Shown in pieces: positions 51,886 through 63,656 of a stretch of DNA of 64,000 bases. The notes under the pieces were generated by a model that was not told where the DNA came from, did not search any database, and saw only the letters and a program-made list of their open reading frames with translations. Source of the stretch: Pseudomonas migulae (lineage in GTDB: Bacteria > Pseudomonadota > Gammaproteobacteria > Pseudomonadales > Pseudomonadaceae); assembly GCF_024169315.1 (NCBI RefSeq), contig NZ_JALJWR010000001.1, positions 2,439,501 to 2,503,500 of the forward strand. The letters run 5' to 3'. Numbering within the stretch: the stretch's first letter is position 1; each line of letters begins with the position of its first letter. The position numbers and the translations under genes are program-made.

Positions 51886-51966
51886 AGTAGCCATCCATAA
51901 AGCAGGGCTTTTGCCCAAGCATTCAATCGCGTCCACCAGACGAGTCTGGCCCCCTCAGGAGTTTCC

Positions 51967-52350
51967 ATGAGCGAGTTGCGTTTTACTGAAGATCACGAAT
52001 GGCTGCGCACCGAAGCTGACGGCAGCGTTACTGTCGGCATCACCGCTTTCGCACAGAACGCACTGGGCGACGTGGTTTTCGTACAACTGCCTGAGCTGCA
52101 GTCCTACGACAAAGGCGCAGAAGCCGCCACCGTGGAATCGGTAAAAGCCGCCAGCGGCGTGTACATGCCACTCGACGGTGAAGTGCTGGAAGTGAACCCG
52201 GCGCTGGACAGCAGCCCTGAACTGGTCAACGAAGATCCGCTGGGCGAAGGCTGGTTCTTCCGCTTCCAGCCAACCGACGCCTCGGCTGTCGCCAAACTGC
52301 TGGATCAGGACGCCTACGACCGTCTGATCAAAGCCAACGCTGAAGCCTGA
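51967..52350 (+). CDS. gcvH: Glycine cleavage system H protein
   Basis: Lipoyl carrier that shuttles the aminomethyl group between GcvP, GcvT and the dihydrolipoamide dehydrogenase. 127 residues; the lipoylated lysine is Lys60 in VESVKAAS. AGGAG lies about 7 bases before the ATG. First gene of the GcsR-controlled operon, 9 bp before gcvP. Confidence 0.97.
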   Translation: MSELRFTEDHEWLRTEADGSVTVGITAFAQNALGDVVFVQLPELQSYDKGAEAATVESVKAASGVYMPLDGEVLEVNPALDSSPELVNEDPLGEGWFFRFQPTDASAVAKLLDQDAYDRLIKANAEA

Positions 52351-52359
52351 GGAGCCGCC

Positions 52360-55209
52360 ATGACTATTAATCTCAGCACCGCCAACGAATTCATCGCCCG
52401 CCACATCGGCCCGCGTTCCGGCGACGAGCAAGCCATGCTCAACAGCCTCGGTTTCGACTCCCTGGAAGCCCTGAGCGCCAGCGTCATTCCGGAAAGCATC
52501 AAAGGCACCAGCGTCCTCGGCATGGACGATGGCCTGAGCGAAGCCGACGCCCTGGCGTTGATCAAAGGCATCGCCGCCAAGAACCAACTGTTCAAGACCT
52601 ACATCGGCCAGGGCTACTACGGCACGCACACGCCGTCGCCGATCCTGCGCAACCTGCTGGAAAATCCGGCCTGGTACACCGCCTACACCCCGTATCAGCC
52701 AGAAATTTCCCAGGGCCGTCTCGAAGCGCTGCTGAACTTCCAGACCCTGATCAGCGACCTGACCGGCCTGCCGATCGCCAACGCCTCCTTGCTCGACGAA
52801 GCCACCGCCGCCGCCGAAGCGATGACCTTCTGCAAACGCCTGAGCAAGAACAAAGGCAGCCACGCGTTCTTCGCCTCCGTGCATTGCCACCCGCAAACCC
52901 TCGACGTACTGCGCACCCGTGCCGAACCATTGGGCATCGACGTCGTCGTCGGCGACGAGCTTGAACTGACTGACGTGACGCCGTTCTTCGGCGCCCTGCT
53001 GCAATACCCGGCAAGCAACGGCGACGTGTTTGATTACCGCGAACTGACCGAACGCTTCCACGCCGCCAACGCTCTGGTGGCTGTTGCCGCCGACCTGCTG
53101 GCCCTGACCGTGCTGACCCCGCCGGGCGAATTCGGCGCCGATGTGGCCATCGGCAGCGCGCAACGCTTCGGCGTACCGCTGGGCTTCGGTGGCCCGCACG
53201 CTGCTTACTTCTCCACCAAAGATGCGTTCAAGCGCGACATGCCGGGCCGTCTGGTCGGTGTCTCCGTGGACCGTTTCGGCAAGCCGGCCCTGCGTCTGGC
53301 GATGCAGACCCGCGAGCAACATATCCGCCGCGAGAAAGCCACCAGCAACATCTGCACCGCCCAAGTGCTGCTGGCCAACATCGCCAGCATGTACGCCGTC
53401 TACCACGGCCCGAAAGGCCTGACGCAGATTGCCAACCGCATTCATCACCTGACCGCGATCCTCGCCAAAGGCTTGAGCGCACTGGGCCTGACCGTCGAAC
53501 AAGCCAGCTTCTTCGACACCCTGACCCTGAACACCGGCGCTGACACCGGCAAACTGCATGACAAGGCGCGTGCGCAGCAGATCAACCTGCGCGTAGTCGA
53601 TGGCGAGCGTCTGGGCCTGTCCCTCGACGAAACCACTGCGCAAGCCGACGTCGAAACCCTGTGGGCCTTGTTCGCCGACGGTAAAGCGCTGCCGGACTTC
53701 GCCGCCCTCGCCGCCTCTGTGGCTAGCACCATCCCGGCCGCTCTGGTTCGCCAATCGCCAATCCTCAGCCACCCGGTGTTCAACCGTTATCACTCGGAAA
53801 CCGAGCTGATGCGCTACCTGCGCAAGCTCGCCGACAAGGACCTGGCCCTGGATCGCACCATGATCCCGCTGGGTTCCTGCACCATGAAACTCAACGCCGC
53901 CAGCGAAATGATCCCGGTAACCTGGGCCGAATTCGGTGCCCTGCACCCGTTCGCCCCGGCCGAGCAAAGTGCCGGTTACCAGCAGCTGACCGACGAACTG
54001 GAAGCGATGCTCTGTGCCGCCACCGGTTACGACTCGATCTCCCTGCAACCGAACGCCGGTTCGCAAGGTGAGTACGCCGGCCTGCTGGCGATCCGCGCCT
54101 ATCACCAGAGCCGTGGCGAAGACCGTCGCGACATCTGCCTGATCCCGTCGTCCGCCCACGGCACCAACCCGGCCACCGCCAACATGGCTGGCATGCGTGT
54201 GGTGGTAACGGCGTGCGATGCCCGCGGCAACGTCGACATCGAAGACCTTCGCGCCAAGGCCATCGAGCACCGCGAACACCTCGCGGCGCTGATGATCACT
54301 TACCCGTCGACCCACGGCGTGTTCGAAGAAGGCATCCGCGAAATCTGCGGCATCATTCATGACAACGGCGGCCAGGTGTACATCGACGGCGCCAACATGA
54401 ACGCGATGGTCGGCCTCTGCGCACCGGGCAAGTTCGGCGGCGACGTGTCCCACCTGAACCTGCACAAGACCTTCTGCATCCCTCACGGCGGTGGCGGCCC
54501 GGGCGTCGGCCCGATTGGCGTCAAGTCGCACCTGACCCCGTTCCTGCCGGGCCACGCCCAGATGGAACGCAAGGAAGGCGCGGTCTGCGCGGCACCGTTC
54601 GGCAGCGCAAGTATTCTGCCGATCACCTGGATGTACATTCGGATGATGGGTGGCGCCGGCCTGAAACGTGCTTCGCAACTGGCGATCCTGAATGCCAACT
54701 ACATTTCCCGTCGCCTCGAAGAGCACTATCCAGTGCTGTACACCGGCAGCAACGGTCTGGTGGCGCACGAATGCATCCTCGACCTGCGTCCGCTGAAAGA
54801 CAGCAGCGGCATCAGCGTCGATGACGTTGCCAAGCGCCTGATCGACTTCGGTTTCCACGCCCCGACCATGTCGTTCCCGGTGGCTGGCACGTTGATGATC
54901 GAGCCGACCGAAAGCGAATCCAAGGAAGAACTGGACCGTTTCTGCGACGCCATGATCCGCATCCGCGAAGAAATCCGCGCAGTGGAAAACGGCACGCTGG
55001 ACAAGGAAGACAACCCACTGAAAAACGCTCCGCACACCGCCGCGGAAATCGTTGGCGAGTGGACGCATCCGTACAGCCGTGAGCAAGCGGTGTATCCGGT
55101 TGCCTCACTGATCGAAGGCAAGTACTGGCCGCCGGTCGGTCGCGTCGACAACGTCTTCGGCGATCGCAACCTGGTTTGCGCCTGCCCGTCGATCGAAAGC
55201 TACGCTTGA
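52360..55209 (+). CDS. gcvP: Glycine dehydrogenase (decarboxylating) GcvP
   Basis: PLP-dependent P protein that decarboxylates glycine and passes the aminomethyl group to GcvH. Single-chain form of 949 residues, with the PLP lysine in [17 protein letters not shown] in the C-terminal half, and the [11 protein letters not shown] and SCTMKLNAA segments. AGGAG lies 9 bases before the ATG. A REPIN separates it from sdaA. Confidence 0.97.
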   Translation: MTINLSTANEFIARHIGPRSGDEQAMLNSLGFDSLEALSASVIPESIKGTSVLGMDDGLSEADALALIKGIAAKNQLFKTYIGQGYYGTHTPSPILRNLLENPAWYTAYTPYQPEISQGRLEALLNFQTLISDLTGLPIANASLLDEATAAAEAMTFCKRLSKNKGSHAFFASVHCHPQTLDVLRTRAEPLGIDVVVGDELELTDVTPFFGALLQYPASNGDVFDYRELTERFHAANALVAVAADLLALTVLTPPGEFGADVAIGSAQRFGVPLGFGGPHAAYFSTKDAFKRDMPGRLVGVSVDRFGKPALRLAMQTREQHIRREKATSNICTAQVLLANIASMYAVYHGPKGLTQIANRIHHLTAILAKGLSALGLTVEQASFFDTLTLNTGADTGKLHDKARAQQINLRVVDGERLGLSLDETTAQADVETLWALFADGKALPDFAALAASVASTIPAALVRQSPILSHPVFNRYHSETELMRYLRKLADKDLALDRTMIPLGSCTMKLNAASEMIPVTWAEFGALHPFAPAEQSAGYQQLTDELEAMLCAATGYDSISLQPNAGSQGEYAGLLAIRAYHQSRGEDRRDICLIPSSAHGTNPATANMAGMRVVVTACDARGNVDIEDLRAKAIEHREHLAALMITYPSTHGVFEEGIREICGIIHDNGGQVYIDGANMNAMVGLCAPGKFGGDVSHLNLHKTFCIPHGGGGPGVGPIGVKSHLTPFLPGHAQMERKEGAVCAAPFGSASILPITWMYIRMMGGAGLKRASQLAILNANYISRRLEEHYPVLYTGSNGLVAHECILDLRPLKDSSGISVDDVAKRLIDFGFHAPTMSFPVAGTLMIEPTESESKEELDRFCDAMIRIREEIRAVENGTLDKEDNPLKNAPHTAAEIVGEWTHPYSREQAVYPVASLIEGKYWPPVGRVDNVFGDRNLVCACPSIESYA

Positions 55210-55258
55210 TCTATAGGGGGCGGGTTCGCTCGCCCCTCTCAAGAACACCGTACCCCCT

Positions 55259-55348
55259 TGTGGGAGCGGGCTTGCTCGCGAATGCGGTGGGTCAGTCACC
55301 ATCAATGTTGCCTGATCCACCGCATTCGCGAGCAAGCCCGCTCCCACA
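55259..55348. repeat. REPIN, family A, between gcvP and sdaA
   Basis: TGTGGGAGCGGGCTTGCTCG and its complement enclose a variable centre. It lies inside the gcv operon. Confidence 0.88.
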
Positions 55349-55408
55349 GGGATCTGTTGCAAGCCTCAGATTTCCGCCATTCCTATAACAAGAAACCGGA
55401 GAACAACC

Positions 55409-56785
<1,377 letters not shown>

Positions 56786-56826
56786 TGCGCGCTCATTGCA
56801 TCTGCACACATTTTCAGGAGCTGGAT

Positions 56827-57951
56827 ATGTCCACCGAACAACTGTTGAAAACCCCGTTGCACGCACTGCACATCGAACTCGGCGCCCGCATGGTGCCGTT
56901 TGCCGGCTACGACATGCCGGTGCAATACCCGCTGGGCGTGATGAAAGAGCACCAGCACACCCGTGATCAGGCCGGGCTGTTCGATGTCTCGCACATGGGC
57001 CAGATCCGCCTGACCGGCCCCAACGCCGCCAAGGCCCTGGAAACCCTGGTGCCAGTGGACATCATTGATCTGCCGGTGGGCATGCAGCGCTACGCCATGT
57101 TTACCAACGAAACCGGCGGCATCCTCGATGACCTGATGGTCGCCAACCTCGGTAACGACGAACTGTTCCTGGTGGTCAATGCGGCCTGCAAGGATCAGGA
57201 CCTGGCACACCTGCAAAAACACATCGGTGATCAGTGCACCATCGAACCGTTGTTCGAAGAACGCGCCTTGCTGGCCCTGCAAGGTCCGGCAGCCGTCACC
57301 GTGCTCGCGCGCCTGGCGCCTGAAGTGGCGAAGATGACTTTCATGCAGTTCGCCCGCGTGAAGCTGCTGGGCGTGGACTGCTTTGTCAGCCGCTCGGGCT
57401 ACACCGGTGAAGACGGTTTCGAAATCTCCGTGCCGGCCGCCAGCGCCGAAGCCCTGGCTCGCGCCCTCCTCGCCGAACCGGAAGTCGCGGCCATCGGCCT
57501 CGGCGCCCGTGATTCGCTGCGCCTGGAAGCGGGTCTGTGCCTCTATGGCCACGACATGAACACCGAGACCAGCCCGATCGAAGCCAGCCTGTTGTGGGCC
57601 ATCTCCAAGCCTCGTCGTGCCGATGGCGCACGGGCCGGCGGCTTCCCTGGCGCTGAAACCGTGTTCGCCCAGCAGCAAGCCGGTGTCAGCCGCAAGCGCG
57701 TAGGCCTGTTGCCACAGGAACGTACACCGGTGCGTGAGGGTGCAGAAATCGTCAATGAAGCGGGCGACATCATCGGCACCGTTTGCAGCGGCGGGTTCGG
57801 CCCGACTCTGGGCGGCCCCCTGGCCATGGGTTACCTCGACAGCGCCTACATCGCCATCGATACGCCAGTCTGGGCGATCGTTCGTGGGAAAAAGGTGCCA
57901 CTGCTTGTAAGCAAAATGCCATTTGTTCCACAACGCTACTATCGTGGCTGA
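56827..57951 (+). CDS. gcvT: Glycine cleavage system aminomethyltransferase GcvT
   Basis: Transfers the methylene group from GcvH to tetrahydrofolate and releases ammonia. 374 residues, with [17 protein letters not shown] start ([12 protein letters not shown]), DVSHMG, the conserved [11 protein letters not shown], and [21 protein letters not shown] lies 6 bases before the ATG at 56827; the much longer frame from 56593 overlaps sdaA and is rejected. Last gene of the GcsR operon. Confidence 0.96.
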   Translation: MSTEQLLKTPLHALHIELGARMVPFAGYDMPVQYPLGVMKEHQHTRDQAGLFDVSHMGQIRLTGPNAAKALETLVPVDIIDLPVGMQRYAMFTNETGGILDDLMVANLGNDELFLVVNAACKDQDLAHLQKHIGDQCTIEPLFEERALLALQGPAAVTVLARLAPEVAKMTFMQFARVKLLGVDCFVSRSGYTGEDGFEISVPAASAEALARALLAEPEVAAIGLGARDSLRLEAGLCLYGHDMNTETSPIEASLLWAISKPRRADGARAGGFPGAETVFAQQQAGVSRKRVGLLPQERTPVREGAEIVNEAGDIIGTVCSGGFGPTLGGPLAMGYLDSAYIAIDTPVWAIVRGKKVPLLVSKMPFVPQRYYRG

Positions 57952-58355
57952 TTGACTGTTTCTATAAGTAACGCGGTTGCGTTAACAGTGCACTAATGTG
58001 TAACGCAACCGCCATAAAACAGTGCATGACTTCGACTGTAAGCTTCGTTTATGAACTTTGCTTATAACGATCGAAAACAATTGAACAGCGTCAGCGAATA
58101 AGGCTGCTCTAGTGGACATGCTAGTGCCATCAACCCGAGCAAAACCGGGCCTCCCACAGGGCTTGTTTTTTCTCCCGTAGTTGGCGTAGAGTTTGTTCAC
58201 TGTGTTTGCATGGGTCGCTTGGAATCGTGACCTGGGCAGTAGCCTACAAGTTAGCTACATCCCGTTCGACGTCTTCTTACTCTCCTGCAACCAGCCCCAG
58301 TACTCTTTCATGAGAAGGAGACTGTCATTAATTTTTGCGTCAAAGGAAATAAGAA
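57952..58355. other. Gene-free region between gcvT and the cold-shock gene
   Basis: The left part holds a perfect 12-bp hairpin (GCGGTTGCGTTA at 57973-57984 with TAACGCAACCGC at 58001-58012), with no T-tract, probably the 3' end of the gcv transcript. The right part is the long leader expected for cold-shock genes and ends in AAAGGA. No ORF here looks real. Confidence 0.55.
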
Positions 58356-58568
58356 ATGTCCCAACGTCAGAGCGGTACCGTCAAGTGGTTTAACGACGAG
58401 AAAGGTTTTGGTTTTATCACTCCAGAAAGCGGTCCGGATCTGTTCGTGCATTTCCGCGCTATTCAGGGCAACGGCTTCAAGAGCCTGAAAGAAGGCCAGA
58501 AAGTGACCTTCATCGCCGTGCAAGGCCAGAAAGGCATGCAGGCTGACGAAGTACAAGCAGAAGCCTAA
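58356..58568 (+). CDS. Cold-shock domain protein, CspA family
   Basis: A 70-residue single-domain RNA/ssDNA-binding protein. RNP1 (KGFGFIT) and RNP2 (LFVHF) are intact, after the start [12 protein letters not shown]. It melts RNA structure and acts as transcription antiterminator or translation helper in the family. AAAGGA lies 8 bases before the ATG. A strong terminator follows. Whether this copy is cold-induced or constitutive cannot be read from the sequence, although the A/T-rich bases before the start and the long leader fit a regulated gene. Confidence 0.94.
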
Positions 58569-58580
58569 CCTTCTGTTACG

Positions 58581-58615
58581 AAAAAGCCCCTGATGCTGAC
58601 ATCAGGGGCTTTTTT
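58581..58615 (+). terminator. Terminator of the cold-shock gene
   Basis: AAGCCCCTGATG-CTGA-CATCAGGGGCTT has a 12-bp stem with A- and T-tracts on the two sides, about 12 bp past the stop codon. Confidence 0.93.
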
Positions 58616-58665
58616 GTGCGCGTAAATCCGTAAAATGGCTTCTTTTTTCTGCCGGGAACCCTGCC

Positions 58666-59154
58666 ATGTCGAAACACCTGCTCAAACCACAGGGCGACTT
58701 TCCCGCCGCGACCCTGGGTCGTCGCCTGGCAGCGATGTTCTATGACTTCCTGTTGTGCACTGCCCTGCTGATCGTCACCAGCGGCATTTACAAGATGATC
58801 CAGATGGCGATCATCGGCGAAGACAAAATGCGCACCCTGACCGAAGCCGGCGCGCTGGACGGTGATCCGTTGCTGTCGACGGTACTGTTGTTCGTGCTGT
58901 TCGGCTTCTTCGCCAAGTTCTGGACCTGGTCCGGTCAAACCCTGGGTATGCAGGTGTGGTGCATCCGCGTGCAGAACGCCGACGGCTCATCCATCAGCCT
59001 GTGGCAGGCGCTGCTGCGGTTTGTCGTGTCGATTGCGTCGTTGCTGTGCGTAGGGCTTGGGTTTATCTGGTCGCTGTTCGATAAACAGAAACGCAGCTGG
59101 CATGACATGTATTCCAACACCCAGCTTGTTCGCATCCCAAAGAAGACCAAGTAG
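58666..59154 (+). CDS. RDD family membrane protein
   Basis: A 162-residue inner-membrane protein. The RDD pattern is present as LGRRLAAMFYDFLLC, with predicted segments at about 27-45, 62-85 and 113-135, and the motif GQTLGMQVWCIRV. The ATG follows GGGAAC. It stands alone behind the cold-shock terminator. Some RDD proteins are ion antiporters; no such claim can be made here. Confidence 0.85.
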   Translation: MSKHLLKPQGDFPAATLGRRLAAMFYDFLLCTALLIVTSGIYKMIQMAIIGEDKMRTLTEAGALDGDPLLSTVLLFVLFGFFAKFWTWSGQTLGMQVWCIRVQNADGSSISLWQALLRFVVSIASLLCVGLGFIWSLFDKQKRSWHDMYSNTQLVRIPKKTK

Positions 59155-59173
59155 CTCGGCCCTACGAAAACCA

Positions 59174-59264
59174 CTGTGGGAGCGAGCTTGCTCGCGATGG
59201 CGGTGCATCAGTCAATATTGATATGACTGACAGACCGCTATCGCGAGCAAGCTCGCTCCCACAG
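59174..59264. repeat. REPIN, family A
   Basis: CTGTGGGAGCGAGCTTGCTC and its complement enclose a variable centre. It lies between the convergent RDD and nadA genes. Confidence 0.88.
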
Positions 59265-59287
59265 GTTTTGTGACTGGCTGAAAGTTC

Positions 59288-60346
59288 TCAGGCGTTACCG
59301 GCCAGCTTCATCCGCGCTGCCTGCGTGAAATCCAGCATCCGCTTCAACGGCCGAATTGCCTGCGGGATCAGCGCCGGATCAACAAAGATCTCGTTCGTCC
59401 CTTCTTTCAAGCTCTTCAGCACGCGCTCAAGCGTATTCATCGCCATCCACGGGCAATGTGCGCAACTGCGGCACGCCGCGCCGTTACCCGCCGTAGGCGC
59501 CTCGATGAAGACCTTGTCCGGGCAAAGCTGCTGCATCTTGTAGAAGATACCGCGGTCGGTGGCGACGATCAGCGTCTTGTTCGGCAGGCTTTGTGCCGCC
59601 GCGATCAGCTGACTGGTGGAACCGACGGCGTCCGCCAGCTCGATCACCGAAGTCGGCGATTCCGGATGCACCAGAATTGCCGCATCCGGATACAGCGCCT
59701 TCATGTCTTCAAGCTGCTTGGATTTGAACTCTTCGTGAACGATGCAGGCACCGTCCCACAACAGCATGTCCGCGCCGGTCTGGCGCTGGATGTAGGTACC
59801 CAGATGCTTGTCCGGCCCCCAGATTATCGTTTCGCCGTTATCCATCAGGCTTTCGACGATTTCCAGCGCACAGCTTGAAGTCACCACCCAGTCCGCCCGG
59901 GCTTTGACCGCTGCCGAGGTATTGGCATACACCACGACGGTACGTTCCGGGTGCTGATCGCAGAACGCCGAAAACTCGTCTACCGGGCAACCCAGGTCCA
60001 GCGAACAGGTCGCTTCCAGGGTCGGCATCAGCACGCGTTTTTCAGGGTTGAGGATTTTGGCGGTTTCGCCCATGAACTTCACGCCAGCGACCACCACGGT
60101 CTTGGCCGGATGAGCATTGCCGAAGCGGGCCATCTCCAGCGAGTCGGAGACACAGCCACCGGTTTCTTCAGCCAGGGCTTGAATGACCGGATCACAGTAA
60201 AAGTGGGCGACCATCACCGCGTCCTGAGCCTTGAGCTCGGCGGCAATGGCTGCACGGTAATAGGCCTCTTCCTCGGCTGTCAGCGGCTTGGGCTGCTTGG
60301 CATCGAGGTGGGCTTGAACCAGAAGGCGTTCGGAAATCTGCGTCAT
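59288..60346 (-). CDS. nadA: Quinolinate synthase NadA
   Basis: Condenses iminoaspartate with dihydroxyacetone phosphate to quinolinate in de novo NAD synthesis. 352 residues; the three cysteines for the [4Fe-4S] cluster are expected in [18 protein letters not shown] and [12 protein letters not shown]. The three-fold pseudo-repeat of NadA is evident. It stands alone, with no nadB or nadC nearby, as is usual in Pseudomonas. Confidence 0.96.
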   Translation of the reverse strand: MTQISERLLVQAHLDAKQPKPLTAEEEAYYRAAIAAELKAQDAVMVAHFYCDPVIQALAEETGGCVSDSLEMARFGNAHPAKTVVVAGVKFMGETAKILNPEKRVLMPTLEATCSLDLGCPVDEFSAFCDQHPERTVVVYANTSAAVKARADWVVTSSCALEIVESLMDNGETIIWGPDKHLGTYIQRQTGADMLLWDGACIVHEEFKSKQLEDMKALYPDAAILVHPESPTSVIELADAVGSTSQLIAAAQSLPNKTLIVATDRGIFYKMQQLCPDKVFIEAPTAGNGAACRSCAHCPWMAMNTLERVLKSLKEGTNEIFVDPALIPQAIRPLKRMLDFTQAARMKLAGNA

Positions 60347-60550
60347 GTTCGCAAGACCTGCAAGCGCTTACGCGCGAAAGTCGAGTATACACCCGGCTCC
60401 GGACCCTTCAGGGGTACCGCCGGGAAAGTGGGTATTCATCAGGCACGTTGAAGCTGCGCAAGGCTACAGAATATCCCGAGGATGCAAAAGATGATTCTGA
60501 CCTGGGACACGCGGTGCAGCGCCGACCGGGGTCGACCTTAAATCGCGGGC

Positions 60551-60591
60551 AAAAAAAAATCCGGAAATCCTCACTTGCGTGGGCCTTCCAG
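60551..60591 (-). terminator. Probable terminator of the tRNA-Lys transcript
   Basis: On the minus strand an imperfect hairpin (GGAAGGCCCAC, GTGAGGATTTCC) leads to a nine-base T-tract, about 20 bp beyond the tRNA 3' end. Confidence 0.5.
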
Positions 60592-60613
60592 ACTTTTAAA
60601 ACTGCTACAAAAA

Positions 60614-60689
60614 TGGTGGGTCGTGTGGGATTCGAACCTACGACCAATTGGTTAAAAGCCAACTGCTCTACCAACTGAGCTAACGACCC
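60614..60689 (-). tRNA. tRNA-Lys (TTT)
   Basis: A complete 76-base tRNA on the minus strand, starting GGGTCGTTAGCTCAGTTGGT and ending in an encoded CCA. The anticodon loop is CTTTTAA with anticodon TTT; the T-loop GGTTCGAATCC is standard. Confidence 0.97.
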
Positions 60690-60752
60690 GCTGTGTGGTG
60701 GCGCGTATAATACTGATTTTTAACGGTTATTCAACACCTTATTTGAAATAAA

Positions 60753-61445
60753 TCAGAAATAAGGTGTTGGATCACTGATTCCGGCCGCCGCGAAGCCTTC
60801 AGCACGCAGTCTGCAGCTGTCGCATTTGCCGCACGCACGGCCATTATCGTCAGCTTGATAGCAGGAAACGGTCAGCCCGTAATTGACGCCCAGCTTCACG
60901 CCCGCCTGGACGATCTGCGCCTTGCTCAGGTTTTGCAGTGGTGCCTGGATACGGAAGCCATTGCCTTCGACGCCGGCCTTGGTTGCCAGATTGGCCATGC
61001 GCTCGAAGGACTCGATGAACTCGGGGCGGCAGTCCGGGTAGCCGGAGTAATCCACTGCGTTGACACCGATAAAGATGTCACGCGCGCCGAGCACTTCGGC
61101 CCAACCCAATGCCAGCGACAGGAACACGGTGTTGCGCGCCGGCACATAAGTGACTGGAATGCCTTCCCCCAACTCCTCAGGGATGTCGATGCTTCTGTCG
61201 GTGAGTGCCGAGCCGCCCATACCGTTCAGGTTCAGGCCGATCACCTTGTGTTCCACGACACCCAAATCCCGGGCAACACGCTCGGCGGCGTGCAATTCGG
61301 CATGCGACCGCTGACCGTAGTCGAAACTCATGGTGTAGCAGCTGTAGCCTTCAGCGCGAGCCATGGCCACGACAGTGGCCGAATCCAGGCCGCCGGACAG
61401 CAGAATGACCGCACGTTTTTCAGTGGTGTTCAATTGTTCCGTCAT
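60753..61445 (-). CDS. queC: 7-cyano-7-deazaguanine synthase QueC
   Basis: Makes preQ0 from 7-carboxy-7-deazaguanine, ammonia and ATP in queuosine synthesis. 230 residues; PP-loop SGGLDS near the N-terminus and four zinc cysteines in [18 protein letters not shown]. The start at 61445 is chosen because it is the family start and lies one base behind the queE stop (TGATATG). It is translationally linked to queE. Confidence 0.95.
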   Translation of the reverse strand: MTEQLNTTEKRAVILLSGGLDSATVVAMARAEGYSCYTMSFDYGQRSHAELHAAERVARDLGVVEHKVIGLNLNGMGGSALTDRSIDIPEELGEGIPVTYVPARNTVFLSLALGWAEVLGARDIFIGVNAVDYSGYPDCRPEFIESFERMANLATKAGVEGNGFRIQAPLQNLSKAQIVQAGVKLGVNYGLTVSCYQADDNGRACGKCDSCRLRAEGFAAAGISDPTPYF

Positions 61446-61446
61446 A

Positions 61447-62094
61447 TCAGCGCCCCGGCTCATCATTCCAAAGATATTTATGCAGCTGCAATTGCAGGCG
61501 CACTGGCAGGTTGTCCGCCACCACCCAATCCGCCAGGTCCCGAGCATTCAGGTCATGGTGGCTTGGCGAGAACAGCACTTCGCCGGCACGCCGGTCCAGA
61601 CCGTACTGAATCAGCTTGGAAACTGCCCAGTCGTAGTCTTCCCGTGAACAGATGACAAATTTCACCTGATCGTTAGGCGTGAGCAGCTCGATGTTCTCGT
61701 AACGGTTGCGATGCGCTTCCTTCGAACCCGGGGTTTTCAGGTCGACAACGCGACTGACCCGAGAATCTACCGCCGAGATATCGAGCGCACCACTGGTTTC
61801 CAGTGACACTTCGTAACCGGCGTCGCACAACTGCTTGAGCAATGGGATGGCATTAGGTTGCGCCAGCGGCTCGCCACCGGTGACACACACATAACGCGGA
61901 CGGAAACCGGCCACTTGCTCGAGGATATCGTCGAGCGTGCGGACAGTGCCGCCAGAGAACGCATAGGCGCTGTCGCAGTATTGGCAACGCAATGGGCAAC
62001 CGGTCAGGCGCACAAAAACAGTGGGCAGCCCGGCAGTCCGCGTTTCACCCTGCAACGAGTAGAAAACTTCGGTGATTCTCAATGTGTCTTGCAT
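61447..62094 (-). CDS. queE: 7-carboxy-7-deazaguanine synthase QueE
   Basis: Radical-SAM enzyme that rearranges 6-carboxytetrahydropterin to carboxydeazaguanine in queuosine synthesis. 215 residues; the cluster motif is [10 protein letters not shown] (C-x3-C-x2-C), followed by VTGGEP. The ATG at 62094 gives the family N-terminus (MQDTLRITE); the GTG at 62103 is a possible alternative. It lies downstream of the tolB-pal-cpoB genes, the order known in P. aeruginosa, and overlaps closely with queC. Confidence 0.95.
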   Translation of the reverse strand: MQDTLRITEVFYSLQGETRTAGLPTVFVRLTGCPLRCQYCDSAYAFSGGTVRTLDDILEQVAGFRPRYVCVTGGEPLAQPNAIPLLKQLCDAGYEVSLETSGALDISAVDSRVSRVVDLKTPGSKEAHRNRYENIELLTPNDQVKFVICSREDYDWAVSKLIQYGLDRRAGEVLFSPSHHDLNARDLADWVVADNLPVRLQLQLHKYLWNDEPGR

Positions 62095-62215
62095 AGTCGC
62101 CACGGGCGTAACAGCTAAACAGGCTGTCCGCCTCCGTCAGGCACTTCAAGGAACCCCGCCAATGCGCAGATCCCAAAAAGCGTGTTTCATAAAAAGGGCG
62201 TGAATTCTAACGAAA

Positions 62216-62242
62216 AAACCCGCGACAAGCGCGGGTTTCTTC
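62216..62242 (-). terminator. Terminator of the tol-pal-cpoB operon
   Basis: AAACCCGCG-CTTGT-CGCGGGTTT on the minus strand, with a T-tract, about 20 bp past the cpoB stop codon. Transcription of queE thus probably needs its own promoter or readthrough. Confidence 0.8.
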
Positions 62243-62260
62243 GAAACGGGTCTGGCAGGC

Positions 62261-63100
62261 TTACATGCGCTGCAGATCGCGCTGGGCCAACTGAGCGGCG
62301 GAAGTGCCCGGATACTGGGACACCACCTGCTGCAGAATGCCTTTGACCTTGTCGGGATGACCGAGGCGGCGCTCTACATCAGCCAGCTTGTACAGCGAGT
62401 CAGGCACTTTGTTGTGCTTCGGGTACAGCTGCGACACCTTGGCAAAAGCCTGACCTGCACCTTGCAGATCGCCTTTGGCCAGGTTCACTTCGCCCAACCA
62501 GTACTGGGCGTTGCCCGCGTACTGGCTGTTCGGGTATTTGCGCAGGAAAGCGGCAAAAGCCTGGCTGGCCTTGTCGAAATCCTTGGCCTTGATCAGGTCG
62601 AAGGCTGCATCGTAATACAGTTTTTCCTTCGCCGGATCCGCCGGTTCGCTACCCGCTGCGGGTGCTTGAGCGGCGGCCGCCCCTGCACCTGCGCCAGCTG
62701 CTGCACCGGGGGCGTTCAAATCGCCACCGGTGGAAGAATTCTCAGGAGTTGCGGCTGGTGCAACGCCGGTTCCTATGCGCCGATCAAGATCCTGATATCG
62801 CTCCAGGCTTTCCTGCTTCATGCGCGCTACATCATTTTGCAGAACTTCGATGATGCCTTGTTGGCGCGAGATCTGCTCCTGCATCGATTGCAGTTGGTTG
62901 AACAGCTCGCCCTGTGCCGAGACAGGGGCCGAAACCCCTCCCCCGGCATAGGCGCCGTTCGTACCGTAACCCGCAGGCGGATAACTACTCCCGCTATTGT
63001 TATAGCCGGAGTTGTCCTCGACCACAGGAACCGCAGCCCACACCGCAAGCGGTGCGAGACTGAGAGCCAAAACAGTTACAGCACGACGGCACGTTCGCAT
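62261..63100 (-). CDS. cpoB: Cell division coordinator CpoB (YbgF), Tol-Pal system
   Basis: Periplasmic protein that links outer-membrane constriction (Tol-Pal) with septal peptidoglycan synthesis. The 279-residue precursor has a signal peptide of about 22 residues (AVWA), a coiled-coil trimerisation region (about 65-100; LFNQLQSMQEQISRQQG), an Ala/Gly-rich linker and C-terminal TPR repeats (about 155-279; YDAAFDLIKAKDFDKA). It begins 6 bp behind pal. Confidence 0.94.
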   Translation of the reverse strand: MRTCRRAVTVLALSLAPLAVWAAVPVVEDNSGYNNSGSSYPPAGYGTNGAYAGGGVSAPVSAQGELFNQLQSMQEQISRQQGIIEVLQNDVARMKQESLERYQDLDRRIGTGVAPAATPENSSTGGDLNAPGAAAGAGAGAAAAQAPAAGSEPADPAKEKLYYDAAFDLIKAKDFDKASQAFAAFLRKYPNSQYAGNAQYWLGEVNLAKGDLQGAGQAFAKVSQLYPKHNKVPDSLYKLADVERRLGHPDKVKGILQQVVSQYPGTSAAQLAQRDLQRM

Positions 63101-63106
63101 GACGAA

Positions 63107-63604
63107 TTACTTACGCAGTTCGACGCGACGGTTTTGAGCCCAGGACTGCTCGTCGTTGCCGGTAGCAACTGGACGCTCTTCGCCGTAGGAAACCAGTTCC
63201 AGCTGAGCTGGGGAAACACCTTGCAGTACCAGGTAGCGTTGAACGGCTTTCGCACGACGCTCGCCCAGTGCCATGTTGTACTCACGAGTACCACGTTCGT
63301 CGGTGTTGCCTTCCAGAACAACGCGAGCGCCGTTTGCTTTCAGGTCTTTGGCGTGAACGTCCAGAGCGCGCATGGCTTCTGGCTTCAGGTCCGAGCTGTC
63401 GTATTCGAAGTAGAAGGTGGTGATTGCGCGCAGAGCAGCTTCTTCGCTCAGGGAGCCATCAACGGCACCAGTGTTAGCGCCGTAACCAGCGTTTGGATCA
63501 ACAGCGCCTTCACCGGCGTTGTCGCCGCCTTTGGACGAGCAACCTACAGCTACAGCCATGGCCAGAGCCAGCGCAGCAAATTTACCAAACTTCAGCATTT
63601 CCAT
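63107..63604 (-). CDS. pal: Peptidoglycan-associated lipoprotein Pal (OprL)
   Basis: Outer-membrane lipoprotein that binds peptidoglycan and TolB. 165 residues; lipobox VAVGC with acylated Cys22, then an OmpA-C domain (about 60-165; [19 protein letters not shown]). It is nearly the same as P. aeruginosa OprL. It lies between tolB and cpoB. Confidence 0.97.
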   Translation of the reverse strand: MEMLKFGKFAALALAMAVAVGCSSKGGDNAGEGAVDPNAGYGANTGAVDGSLSEEAALRAITTFYFEYDSSDLKPEAMRALDVHAKDLKANGARVVLEGNTDERGTREYNMALGERRAKAVQRYLVLQGVSPAQLELVSYGEERPVATGNDEQSWAQNRRVELRK

Positions 63605-63656
63605 CGTGAAACTCCTAATGAACCCCAGTGTGTTAAGTAAAACGTGTAGCGCCGCG

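Noticed and set aside
51687..51966. A glycine riboswitch before gcvH
   Set aside because: No tandem glycine-aptamer core could be recognised in the leader; a sigma-54 promoter with GcsR operators explains control by glycine.
51955..55086. A 1043-codon open frame on the minus strand opposite gcvH/gcvP
   Set aside because: It is an antisense shadow made by strong GC bias at the third codon position of gcvP. It has no ribosome-binding site, no family resemblance, and runs through two well-identified genes.
60408..60678. Short open frames on both strands running into the tRNA-Lys gene
   Set aside because: They would translate the tRNA itself; the tRNA is complete and explains the conserved sequence.
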